From contig PWUO01000167.1 in the NCBI GenBank assembly GCA_003562555.1, positions 1-7,112 on the forward strand: a DNA stretch of 7,112 nucleotides, given 5' to 3'. This stretch comes from Dehalococcoidia bacterium (GTDB taxonomy: Bacteria; Chloroflexota; Dehalococcoidia; GIF9; AB-539-J10). Under the pieces are notes generated by a model. That model saw nothing but the letters and a program-made list of their open reading frames with translations, did not search any database and was not told the origin of the DNA. A program made the position numbers and the translations under genes. Shown piece after piece: positions 1 to 5,805 of the stretch; the stretch's first letter is position 1; every line of letters starts with the position of its first letter.

Positions 1-203
1 GCTGCGTGCTGTCCTTCAACTACCCGATGGGCCCGCTGACGCTGTCCGATCTGATCGGGCTGGATGTCCTGCTTAACATCGCCAACGGCATGTATGCGTC
101 TTTCAAGGATCCGAAGTTCGCTGCGCCCGTTCTTCTTGAGAAGATGGTCACGGCTGGACGGCTTGGTCGGAAGACCGGCAAGGGGTTCTACGACTACTCG
201 TAG
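1..203 (+). CDS. hbd: 3-hydroxyacyl-CoA (3-hydroxybutyryl-CoA) dehydrogenase, C-terminal fragment
   Basis: Only the last 67 codons are present; the 5' part lies outside the window and the frame enters at base 3. The visible part matches the helical C-terminal domain of the 3-hydroxyacyl-CoA dehydrogenase family. It has an NYPMGPLTLSDLIGLD segment, which in this family lines the acyl-CoA pocket and dimer interface, and ends in GRKTGKGFYDYS just before the stop. Ending at this motif is typical of the short, roughly 280-residue Hbd/PaaH-type enzymes rather than the large fused FadB type. The family interconverts 3-hydroxyacyl-CoA and acetoacyl-CoA with NAD(P)H in the cytoplasm, in butyrate/butanol-type fermentation, PHB metabolism or beta-oxidation. 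The NAD-binding N-terminal domain cannot be inspected, so cofactor and exact substrate are unknown. It is followed after 34 bp by the cupin gene on the same strand, probably in one operon. Confidence 0.88.
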   Translation, partial: CVLSFNYPMGPLTLSDLIGLDVLLNIANGMYASFKDPKFAAPVLLEKMVTAGRLGRKTGKGFYDYS

Positions 204-237
204 ATCGGACCCAATGTACGGAGGAGGTGAGTGAAGA

Positions 238-624
238 ATGACGGGAAGACACGAGAACCTCATCTTCAATGACATCCCTCAGCTGGTGAGCCTTCCCAGT
301 CACTTCGCGCCGGTGCCGTTCTGGGTGGTGCCGAATATGGGCGAGGACTTGGAGTTTGGTGTGGCGGCAGTGGATGTGAGCAAACTTGTAGGCGTCTACC
401 TGACTGACGAGCACGCACATGAGTGTGCAGAGGTGTACATGGCGCTTTCGCCGAACAAGGGCGACATGGTGTTCGAGATCACGTTGGACGATGAGACCTA
501 CGTGGTAGAGTCGCCCGTGGCCATCTACGTACCGGCCGGCGTGAGACACCGGTTCAAGACACTTAAGGCCGAGCGGGAGGGGAGCTACTTCTACGGTTTC
601 CTCCTCGACATGGCGAAAGCGTAA
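238..624 (+). CDS. Small single-domain cupin protein of unknown function
   Basis: This 128-residue soluble protein has no signal peptide or membrane segment. Both cupin signatures are visible. Motif 1 runs from G52 through H59-x-H61-x3-E65, and motif 2 contains P99-x-G101-x2-H104. H59, H61, E65 and H104 would form the usual 3-His/1-Glu metal site, so a metal-binding beta-barrel is likely. The length is typical of a monocupin, and there is no DNA-binding domain. The start is supported by a strong Shine-Dalgarno (GAGGAGGTG at 221-229) 8 nt before the ATG. It lies between the dehydrogenase fragment (34 bp upstream) and porG (87 bp downstream), all on the same strand, so it is probably co-transcribed with acyl-CoA and ferredoxin metabolism. 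Cupins of this size include sugar isomerases, dioxygenases and small-molecule sensors. Nothing here picks out one of these, so the function is left open. Confidence 0.85.
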   Translation: MTGRHENLIFNDIPQLVSLPSHFAPVPFWVVPNMGEDLEFGVAAVDVSKLVGVYLTDEHAHECAEVYMALSPNKGDMVFEITLDDETYVVESPVAIYVPAGVRHRFKTLKAEREGSYFYGFLLDMAKA

Positions 625-711
625 GCCGCAGCCGCATCGTGAGCCAGGACGATCCTGGGTTGGCAGCCCGGTAACGGCGCGACGGCGGGTGATTGGAAGG
701 AGGGCGGTCAT

Positions 712-1272
712 ATGCTCGAAGTCCGTTTCCACGGCCGTGGGGGCCAGGGAGCCGTCACCGCGGCAAACCTGCTGGCGGCTGCCGCGCTTCGTGACGGCAG
801 GAAGGGAGTGCAGGCGTTCCCTCATTTTGGAGGGGAGCGGCGTGGCGCGCCGGTGACCTCTTTCGTGCGCATCTCCGCGGACGACGTTCGCCTGCGCAGT
901 CGCGTGTACCATCCGGATATCGTGGTGGTGCTGGATCGGCAAACGCTGGAGTCAATCGATGTCACGGCGGGGCTCACGGAAGGCGGCACCATCGTGCTCA
1001 ACAGCCGGAAGCAGCCGACCGAATTCGAGTTCTCTGATCGCCTCCGCGTTGCGGTGGTGGATGCCGCCGGCATCTCCATCGCACACAAGTTGCTGGTGAG
1101 CGGCATCCCCGCGCTGAATACTCCCATGCTGGGGGCCGTCGCAAGACTGACTGATGAGATTTCCCTTGAGGCGCTCCTGGCCGTGATTCGCGAGCAGTGG
1201 AAGGGGTCTGCGGGTGAGGCGAATGCCGAGGCGGCAAGGGAAGCTTACGACAGACTGGAGGTCAACCGCTGA
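712..1272 (+). CDS. porG: Pyruvate/2-oxoacid:ferredoxin oxidoreductase, gamma subunit
   Basis: This 186-residue protein matches the POR gamma-subunit family in length and motifs. It has the glycine-rich G8-R-G-G-Q-G13 at the N-terminus and, at residues 36-48, the family motif FPHFGGERRGAPV. The C-terminal part carries a conserved-looking NTPMLGA segment. In the heterotetrameric enzymes this subunit contributes to the CoA-binding part of the complex and binds no iron-sulfur cluster; no cysteine is present, which agrees. The start is supported by AAGGAGG at 697-703, 8 nt before the ATG. The stop shares its last base with the ATG of the delta gene (TGATG at 1270-1274), which implies translational coupling. 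It is the first gene of the gamma-delta-alpha-beta block. The substrate could be pyruvate or another 2-oxoacid; family assignment is firm, substrate is inferred from the alpha subunit. Confidence 0.95.
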   Translation: MLEVRFHGRGGQGAVTAANLLAAAALRDGRKGVQAFPHFGGERRGAPVTSFVRISADDVRLRSRVYHPDIVVVLDRQTLESIDVTAGLTEGGTIVLNSRKQPTEFEFSDRLRVAVVDAAGISIAHKLLVSGIPALNTPMLGAVARLTDEISLEALLAVIREQWKGSAGEANAEAAREAYDRLEVNR

Positions 1273-1535
1273 TGGAGCGTTACACAGCAGATACGACTAT
1301 CTCGTACCCGTGCGATGGAGCCGCAGGCAGGACCGGGGGATGGCGCGATTTCAGGCCTATCATCGACCTTGCGAACTGCATTAAGTGCCTGCGTTGCTGG
1401 GCCTACTGTCCCGAGGGCGCTGTGCTGCGTGCCGATGATGACAGCGTCAGCATAAATTACGACTACTGCAAGGGGTGTGGCATCTGCGCCCACGAGTGCC
1501 CTAAGAAGGCCATCACGATGGAGCGGGAGGAATAG
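1272..1535 (+). CDS. porD: Pyruvate/2-oxoacid:ferredoxin oxidoreductase, delta subunit (2x[4Fe-4S] ferredoxin-like)
   Basis: This 87-residue protein has the two CxxCxxCxxxCP motifs of bacterial-type ferredoxins: C36, C39, C42, C46 and C66, C69, C72, C76. Each set should bind one [4Fe-4S] cluster. The preceding TGGWRDFRPIID segment (residues 21-32) is the characteristic N-terminal signature of POR delta subunits and separates it from a free ferredoxin. Its role is to carry electrons from the buried cluster of the beta subunit to the external ferredoxin. The gene overlaps porG by one base and is followed by porA after 2 nt, as expected for subunits made in equal amounts. A further cysteine, C14, lies outside both motifs. 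The clusters make the enzyme oxygen-sensitive, consistent with an anaerobic lifestyle. Confidence 0.96.
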   Translation: MERYTADTTISYPCDGAAGRTGGWRDFRPIIDLANCIKCLRCWAYCPEGAVLRADDDSVSINYDYCKGCGICAHECPKKAITMEREE

Positions 1536-1537
1536 CG

Positions 1538-2710
1538 ATGACGGTGATGTTCGACGTCGGCAACAAAGTTGCGGCCAAGGCTGTGCAGATGTGCAAGCCC
1601 GAGGTCATCGCTGCGTATCCGATCACGCCGCAGACCGTCATCGTCGAGGAGCTTGCCAGGTTCGTCCAGAACGGCGAGCTTCAGGCCGAATACCTCTGTG
1701 TGGAGAGCGAGCACTCGGTGATGGCCGCCACGTGTGCCGCCGCCTCAATGGGCGTGCGCACGTTCACTGCCACCTCGTCTCAGGGACTGGCATTCATGCA
1801 CGAGATGCTGCACTGGGCCGGATTGTCTCGACTTCCTATCGTGATGATCAACGTAAACCGGACGCTTGGCCCGGGCTGGAGCCTGTGGCCGGACGAGACC
1901 GACTCGATGGCGCAGCGCGACACCGGCTGGATACAGTTCTTCGTCTCCAGCGCGCAGGAGGCGTTCGACACCGTGATCCAGGCGTTCAGGCTGGCCGAGC
2001 ATTCCGAGGTCCAGCTTCCCGTGCTGATCAGCTACAGTGCGTTTACCATCTCCCACACGATGATGCCGGTGGAGATTCCGGAGCAGGAGGACGTAGATGC
2101 GTTCCTGCCGCCCTTCAAGCCGTACTGGCGGCTGGACTGGCGAAACCCGGTGACGTTCGGCAATGTGCTGTCGGATGAGTACCACATGGAGAAGCGCTAC
2201 ACGATGCATCTCGGCATGGAGGCCGCCAAGCGACTGGTACCCGAACTGGGCAGAGAGTATGAGCAGCGGTTCGGACGCTATCACGGGGGGCTGATCGAGG
2301 AGTATCGAATCGACGACGCCGAGTTCGTGCTGCTGGCGATGGCTTCGGTTGGCTCCGAGGCGAAGGTCGCGGTGGACAACCTGCGCGAGCAGGGACACCG
2401 GGTGGGGTTGGCCCGCCTGCGGGTGCTCAGGCCGTATCCGGATGAGGATCTGCGGCGCATCGGCAGGAACAGGAAGCTGATAGCGCTGGACCGCAATATA
2501 TCGGTGGGCTCCGGCGGCTGGATGTACCACGAGACGCGCTCTGCAGTCATGGGTGTTGAGGGCTGCGAGGTGTATGGATACCTCTGCGGCGTGGGAGGCC
2601 GCGACGTCACGTACGAGGACATAGAGGGCATGGCGAAGAAGGTGATGTGCGGAAATGCACGCCACAACATGGTGGAGTGGTGGGACCTCAAGCAGACGGG
2701 AGGCAACTAG
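1538..2710 (+). CDS. porA: Pyruvate/2-oxoacid:ferredoxin oxidoreductase, alpha subunit
   Basis: This 390-residue protein has normal length for a PorA subunit. The N-terminal half is the pyrimidine-binding (PYR) domain of the thiamine diphosphate enzyme. It shows YPITPQT at residues 27-33 and VESEHS at 55-60, whose E58 fits the conserved glutamate that activates the cofactor. TSSQGL follows at 79-84. N107-R108 begins the loop that includes DSMAQRDTGWIQ, and R108 corresponds to the substrate-carboxylate arginine of pyruvate enzymes. The last third, from about residue 250, is the transketolase C-terminal-like domain, with LLAMASVGSEAK followed by LRVLRPYPDEDLRRI. With the beta subunit it decarboxylates the 2-oxoacid and passes electrons to the clusters. 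A GGGAGG at 1525-1530 precedes the ATG by 7 nt. The loop favours pyruvate, but 2-oxoisovalerate-type enzymes are close relatives, so specificity is inferred. Confidence 0.95.
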   Translation: MTVMFDVGNKVAAKAVQMCKPEVIAAYPITPQTVIVEELARFVQNGELQAEYLCVESEHSVMAATCAAASMGVRTFTATSSQGLAFMHEMLHWAGLSRLPIVMINVNRTLGPGWSLWPDETDSMAQRDTGWIQFFVSSAQEAFDTVIQAFRLAEHSEVQLPVLISYSAFTISHTMMPVEIPEQEDVDAFLPPFKPYWRLDWRNPVTFGNVLSDEYHMEKRYTMHLGMEAAKRLVPELGREYEQRFGRYHGGLIEEYRIDDAEFVLLAMASVGSEAKVAVDNLREQGHRVGLARLRVLRPYPDEDLRRIGRNRKLIALDRNISVGSGGWMYHETRSAVMGVEGCEVYGYLCGVGGRDVTYEDIEGMAKKVMCGNARHNMVEWWDLKQTGGN

Positions 2711-3634
2711 ATGGCTATCAAGGATTTCCCGAGGGAAGAGCTGATGCACCCGGGTGCGGGATCGTGCCCGGCCTGTGTCGACCTGTTGACGCTGCGCATA
2801 ACGCTCAAGGCACTGGGTCCGAAGACCGTGCTGGTGAGCCCGGCCTCCTGTACCGCCTCCGTCGCGTGCGGCTATCCGAAGACGCCGTTTGGTGTGCCCG
2901 TATTGACAATGGCCTTCGCTGCCGGTGGTGCAGCTGCCTCGGGTGTGGTGGCGGCACTGCACCGATTGGGGGAGGATGACGTGAATGTGGTGGTCTGGGC
3001 GGGCGACGGCGGCACGTACGATATCGGGCTGCAGTCCATGTCCGGCGCCATGGAACGGGGCACCAACTTCATCTTCGTGTGCTACAACAACGAGATCTAC
3101 TCCAACACCGGGGTGCAGCGCAGCGGCGCGACACCGTTCGGTGCGTGGACGACCACTACATGGAAGGGCAAAGTAGAGCAGCGTAAGGACATGCCGGCTA
3201 TCATGCTGGCGCACCGCCTGCCCTACGTGGCGACCGCCTCGGCGTCGTACATCGAGGACCTGTACCGCAAGGTGCAGAAGGCGGCCTCAATTCGGGGGCC
3301 GAAGTACCTCGAGTTTCACATCCCGTGCGCTCCCGGGTGGCGTTTCCCGATGGAGCGAACCATCGAGATGGGACGGCTGGCGGTGGAGACGGGTGCGTGG
3401 GCGCTGTTCGAGGCGGAGAATGGCAAGGTGGAGTTCAACCTGCGCTCGAAACAGATACTCGACGGGAAGATTCAACGCAAGCCGGTTGAGGAGTATCTGG
3501 AGCCTCAGGGCCGTTTTGCGCACCTGTTCCGGCCGGAGCGCGATGAGGTGGCGCTGGAGGGTATCCAACAGTTCATCGACGGCGAGTGGGAGCGGTACCA
3601 ACAGCTTGCCACGTGTGGCATGTCCGTCGGGTGA
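2711..3634 (+). CDS. porB: Pyruvate/2-oxoacid:ferredoxin oxidoreductase, beta subunit
   Basis: This 307-residue protein is the diphosphate-binding subunit of the thiamine enzyme. G98-D-G-G101 begins the ThDP motif, which ends about 27 residues later in Y125-N126-N127-E128 followed by IYSNTGVQRS. The metal and diphosphate are held by these residues in the family. Four cysteines fit the ligands of the proximal [4Fe-4S] cluster of PorB: C19 and C22 in CPAC, C47 in SPASC, and C206 in HIPCAPGW. With the two clusters of the delta subunit this gives a three-cluster chain. The 2-oxoglutarate-type KorB subunits use similar cysteines, so this alone does not fix the substrate. The ATG directly follows the porA stop with no gap, so translation is probably coupled. 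It is the last gene of the operon; a hairpin follows 33 nt after the stop. Confidence 0.95.
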   Translation: MAIKDFPREELMHPGAGSCPACVDLLTLRITLKALGPKTVLVSPASCTASVACGYPKTPFGVPVLTMAFAAGGAAASGVVAALHRLGEDDVNVVVWAGDGGTYDIGLQSMSGAMERGTNFIFVCYNNEIYSNTGVQRSGATPFGAWTTTTWKGKVEQRKDMPAIMLAHRLPYVATASASYIEDLYRKVQKAASIRGPKYLEFHIPCAPGWRFPMERTIEMGRLAVETGAWALFEAENGKVEFNLRSKQILDGKIQRKPVEEYLEPQGRFAHLFRPERDEVALEGIQQFIDGEWERYQQLATCGMSVG

Positions 3635-3666
3635 CGAGTATCTGCGGGCAATCTGCTGATCGATTG

Positions 3667-3702
3667 AGGGCCGCCGATCTGCCGGCGGCCCTTCGTGTTT
3701 CT
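3667..3702 (+). terminator. Likely intrinsic terminator of the por operon
   Basis: A perfect 9-bp GC-rich stem (GGGCCGCCG at 3668-3676, CGGCGGCCC at 3683-3691) encloses a 6-nt loop, ATCTGC. An outer A-T pair extends it to 3667-3692. It is followed by a moderately T-rich stretch, TCGTGTTTCTT. It starts 33 nt after the porB stop and lies before the 3' end of the convergent methyltransferase gene. The tail is not a clean T-run, so termination may be incomplete. On the minus strand no T-rich tail follows, so I assign it to the plus-strand operon only. Confidence 0.7.
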
Positions 3703-3725
3703 TGTGCCGCTTCGGGACGAGGCTC

Positions 3726-4475
3726 TTAGCGGAACACTCCTACAAGTATCGTGTAGGGGTACTCCCAGTGCTGCAGGTGAAACGTCCGCTCTGAATACTC
3801 GAAGCCCGCCGAATACATCAGCTTCCGCCATGTGGACCGCGGGAACACGCCTGCCTGGAGGCGGTCATGCTCTATCTGGAGGGAGCCGGCGGAGCGGATG
3901 AAAAAGGTGAAGACGATGTCGATCATGGTGTCCGAGGGGTCGGGGTCATACGTGTACTCAACGTACGTCAACTCGATATCGCCGCGCGTGTAGGTGTGGC
4001 ATTCGGTGCGTGGAAGGGCGAGGCTCTCGGCGAAGTAGTCTGGCGAAGTCAACAGCAGGCCGCCGGACTTGAGGTGTGCTGCCGCGGTGGCAAATACTGC
4101 TGCGAGGTCTCGAGGTGTCGTCATGCAACTGATGGCGTCATGGATGAGCACCGCCTGAAAGTTACGGCCCAGCCTCACGCGCCGCATGTCCCCCACTATG
4201 TGCTCCACACCGGGGTTGAGCGCGACCGAGTGCCTCAGCATCTCGGCCGAGATGTCGACGGCCGTCGCCTCGACGTCGTTGGTGAGATGAGAGAGATTGT
4301 GTCCGCCTCCCACCCCCAGCTCCAGTACGCGGGGTCGACCCGGTGAGAATCTCTCGCGCAACAGCGTGCGCCAGCACTGAGCCTCCTCGGCGTACTCCTG
4401 AGGCGGGCTCATCACCGGCCACAGATATGCGAGGTCGCTGAACAGCCGATTCGGCGTGATAGCCGAAGGGTCCAT
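3726..4475 (-). CDS. Class I SAM-dependent methyltransferase
   Basis: From the ATG this is a 249-residue cytoplasmic protein with a Rossmann-type methyltransferase core. Motif I is V50-LELGVGGG-58, the glycine-rich SAM loop. An acidic residue (D74 in AVDIS) ends the second strand and should bind the ribose hydroxyls, and GDM at 95-97 fits the adenine-contacting motif. HLKSGGLLLTSPD resembles the region of the fifth strand. The C-terminal half carries an acidic, aromatic-rich strand segment that may form the substrate pocket; the acceptor substrate is not apparent. A GTG at 4515-4517 would add 14 residues and has AGAGG 7 nt upstream. The ATG at 4473-4475 lacks a clear Shine-Dalgarno, but I prefer it because the protein then begins at its recognisable N-terminal region (MDPSAITPNRLFSDLAYLWP). 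It converges on the por operon and lies downstream of the aminotransferase gene on the same strand, separated by a hairpin. No functional link is evident. Confidence 0.85.
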   Translation of the reverse strand: MDPSAITPNRLFSDLAYLWPVMSPPQEYAEEAQCWRTLLRERFSPGRPRVLELGVGGGHNLSHLTNDVEATAVDISAEMLRHSVALNPGVEHIVGDMRRVRLGRNFQAVLIHDAISCMTTPRDLAAVFATAAAHLKSGGLLLTSPDYFAESLALPRTECHTYTRGDIELTYVEYTYDPDPSDTMIDIVFTFFIRSAGSLQIEHDRLQAGVFPRSTWRKLMYSAGFEYSERTFHLQHWEYPYTILVGVFR

Positions 4476-4537
4476 ATGTCTACGATACCACAGGTTGCTG
4501 GACTCCGCAGCAAGCACGCCCCGGCCTCTGATAATGA

Positions 4538-4569
4538 GGAAGGGACGCCGGGTATCCGGCGTCCCTTCC
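4538..4569 (-). terminator. Perfect 14-bp hairpin, likely terminator of the aminotransferase gene
   Basis: GGAAGGGACGCCGG (4538-4551) and its exact reverse complement (4556-4569) enclose a 4-nt loop. On the minus strand the structure starts 24 nt after the aminotransferase stop and is followed by TCATTATC, which is only weakly T-rich. Position and strength favour a terminator or 3' transcript-end stabiliser. It also sits about 20 nt before the alternative GTG start of the methyltransferase, so it would lie in that gene's leader if transcription reads through. Confidence 0.6.
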
Positions 4570-4593
4570 GTTCGGTTGCAGTGTGTGATTTGA

Positions 4594-5799
4594 CTATACT
4601 GGCCGGCTTACCCGGTAGCGGTTCACGAAGCTCTCGATGCGCTGCAGCGCCTCTTTGATGCCTTCGTAAGAGGTTGCGTAGCAGATACGTACGTGGTTCT
4701 TACCCTGCTCACCAAACGAGTCTCCCGGCAAAACCATCACCTTCTCCTCCAGCAGGAGTTTCTCGCAGAACTCGGTGGCCGTTAGTCCGGTTATCGAGAT
4801 GTCCGGGAAGATGTAGAAAGCTCCCTTTGGCTCTGCCGTGGTAAGACCGATACGATTCAGTTCGGTGTAAATGAGGGTGCGCCGCTGCTCATAGTCGGAC
4901 AGTATCCGCTGGAAGTCCGCGTCGTCGTCCATATTCAGCGCGGCGAGAGCGCCCCACTGGGTGGAGTTAGGCGGACAAAGCATCGTATGTTGGGCGACGT
5001 CCAGCATGCCGCCGATGATATCGGCCGGCCCCGCGGCATAGCCGATGCGCCAGCCGGGCATGCCGTAACGCTTGGAGAAGCCGTCGAACAGGAGAGTCCT
5101 CTCCTTCATGCCTGGCAGCGTGGCGAAGCTGGTGAACGTGGCGCCTCCGTAGATGAAAGAACTGTAGATCTCGTCCGCGAGAACCACCAGGTCATGCTCC
5201 TCGGCAATTCTGGCGACGCCTTCCAGCGTCTCCTTCTCCATCAGTGCACCGGTGGGGTTCGCAGGGTTGCCGAAGAAGAGAGCCTTCGTCCTGGGGCTGA
5301 TCTTCTCCTCCATCTGCGTGGAGGCCAGTGCGTAGTCCCTGGACTGCTCCGTGGGGACCCGTACCGTGACGCCGCCGGAGAGGGCGATGGCAGGTGGATA
5401 GCAGATGTAATGTGGGTCGGGTGTGATCACCTCGTCGCCTTCATCCAGCATCGCCCGAAATGCGAGGTCGATTGCCTGGGAGACGCCGACGGTGACCAGT
5501 ATCTCCGATTCGGGATCGTAATCAAGCCCGTGCCGCCTCTTCAGGTTCGCGGCGATGGCCTGTCGTAACTCCGGGAAACCGGAAGTTGGCGTGTACTTGG
5601 TCCAGCCTTCTGATGCGGCCTGTGCTGCTGCCTCGCAGACGCAGGTTGCCGTACCGAAGTCCGGCTCGCCTACGCTGAGCGAGATGAGACCCTCCTTTGA
5701 CATGCTGTGGAGCAGCTTGAGGAACCGGGCGAATCCTATGCCCGCAATCCTGTCCACGCGTTGTGAGGTGCGCTTCTTCTGGCCGCTGTTCTGGGACAT
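4594..5799 (-). CDS. PLP-dependent class I/II aminotransferase (aspartate aminotransferase family)
   Basis: This 401-residue protein has the normal length for fold-type I aminotransferases of the AAT Igamma kind. The N-terminus leads into ISLSVGEPDF, the substrate-cap region. Catalytic and cofactor residues are visible: N181 in NPTG, D209 and Y212 in DEIY, the Schiff-base lysine K243 in DGFSKRYGMPGWRIGY, and R371 in VRICYATS, which should bind the substrate alpha-carboxylate. It would transfer the amino group between an amino acid and a 2-oxoacid in the cytoplasm. Members act on aspartate, alanine, aromatic or branched substrates, and the sequence alone does not choose. The ATG is preceded by AAGGT about 8 nt upstream and GGAGGT 14 nt upstream (5814-5819 region). 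No Lrp/AsnC regulator is adjacent. The upstream leader ends at the suspected join near 5971, so its real neighbour is unknown. Confidence 0.93.
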   Translation of the reverse strand: MSQNSGQKKRTSQRVDRIAGIGFARFLKLLHSMSKEGLISLSVGEPDFGTATCVCEAAAQAASEGWTKYTPTSGFPELRQAIAANLKRRHGLDYDPESEILVTVGVSQAIDLAFRAMLDEGDEVITPDPHYICYPPAIALSGGVTVRVPTEQSRDYALASTQMEEKISPRTKALFFGNPANPTGALMEKETLEGVARIAEEHDLVVLADEIYSSFIYGGATFTSFATLPGMKERTLLFDGFSKRYGMPGWRIGYAAGPADIIGGMLDVAQHTMLCPPNSTQWGALAALNMDDDADFQRILSDYEQRRTLIYTELNRIGLTTAEPKGAFYIFPDISITGLTATEFCEKLLLEEKVMVLPGDSFGEQGKNHVRICYATSYEGIKEALQRIESFVNRYRVSRPV

Positions 5800-5805
5800 C
5801 TGGTG

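Noticed and set aside
644..658. Hairpin CCAGGA-CGA-TCCTGG between the cupin gene and porG
   Set aside because: The stem is only 6 bp with a 3-nt loop and no T-rich tail, so neither terminator nor riboswitch is supported. No convincing -10/-35 pair was seen in the 87-bp gap either.
148..942. 264-codon minus-strand frame opposite the cupin and porG
   Set aside because: It overlaps three supported plus-strand genes, has no family resemblance and a composition typical of an antisense shadow.
1745..3214. 489-codon open frame on the minus strand opposite porA and porB
   Set aside because: It is rich in His and Arg, shows no domain, and mirrors the codon bias of two well-supported plus-strand genes. 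Long antisense frames are expected in GC-rich coding DNA.
3867..4346. 159-codon plus-strand frame inside the methyltransferase gene
   Set aside because: It is antisense to a gene with clear SAM-binding motifs and has no recognisable domain.
4987..5568. 193-codon plus-strand frame inside the aminotransferase gene
   Set aside because: It is antisense to the core containing the catalytic lysine and shows no motif of its own.
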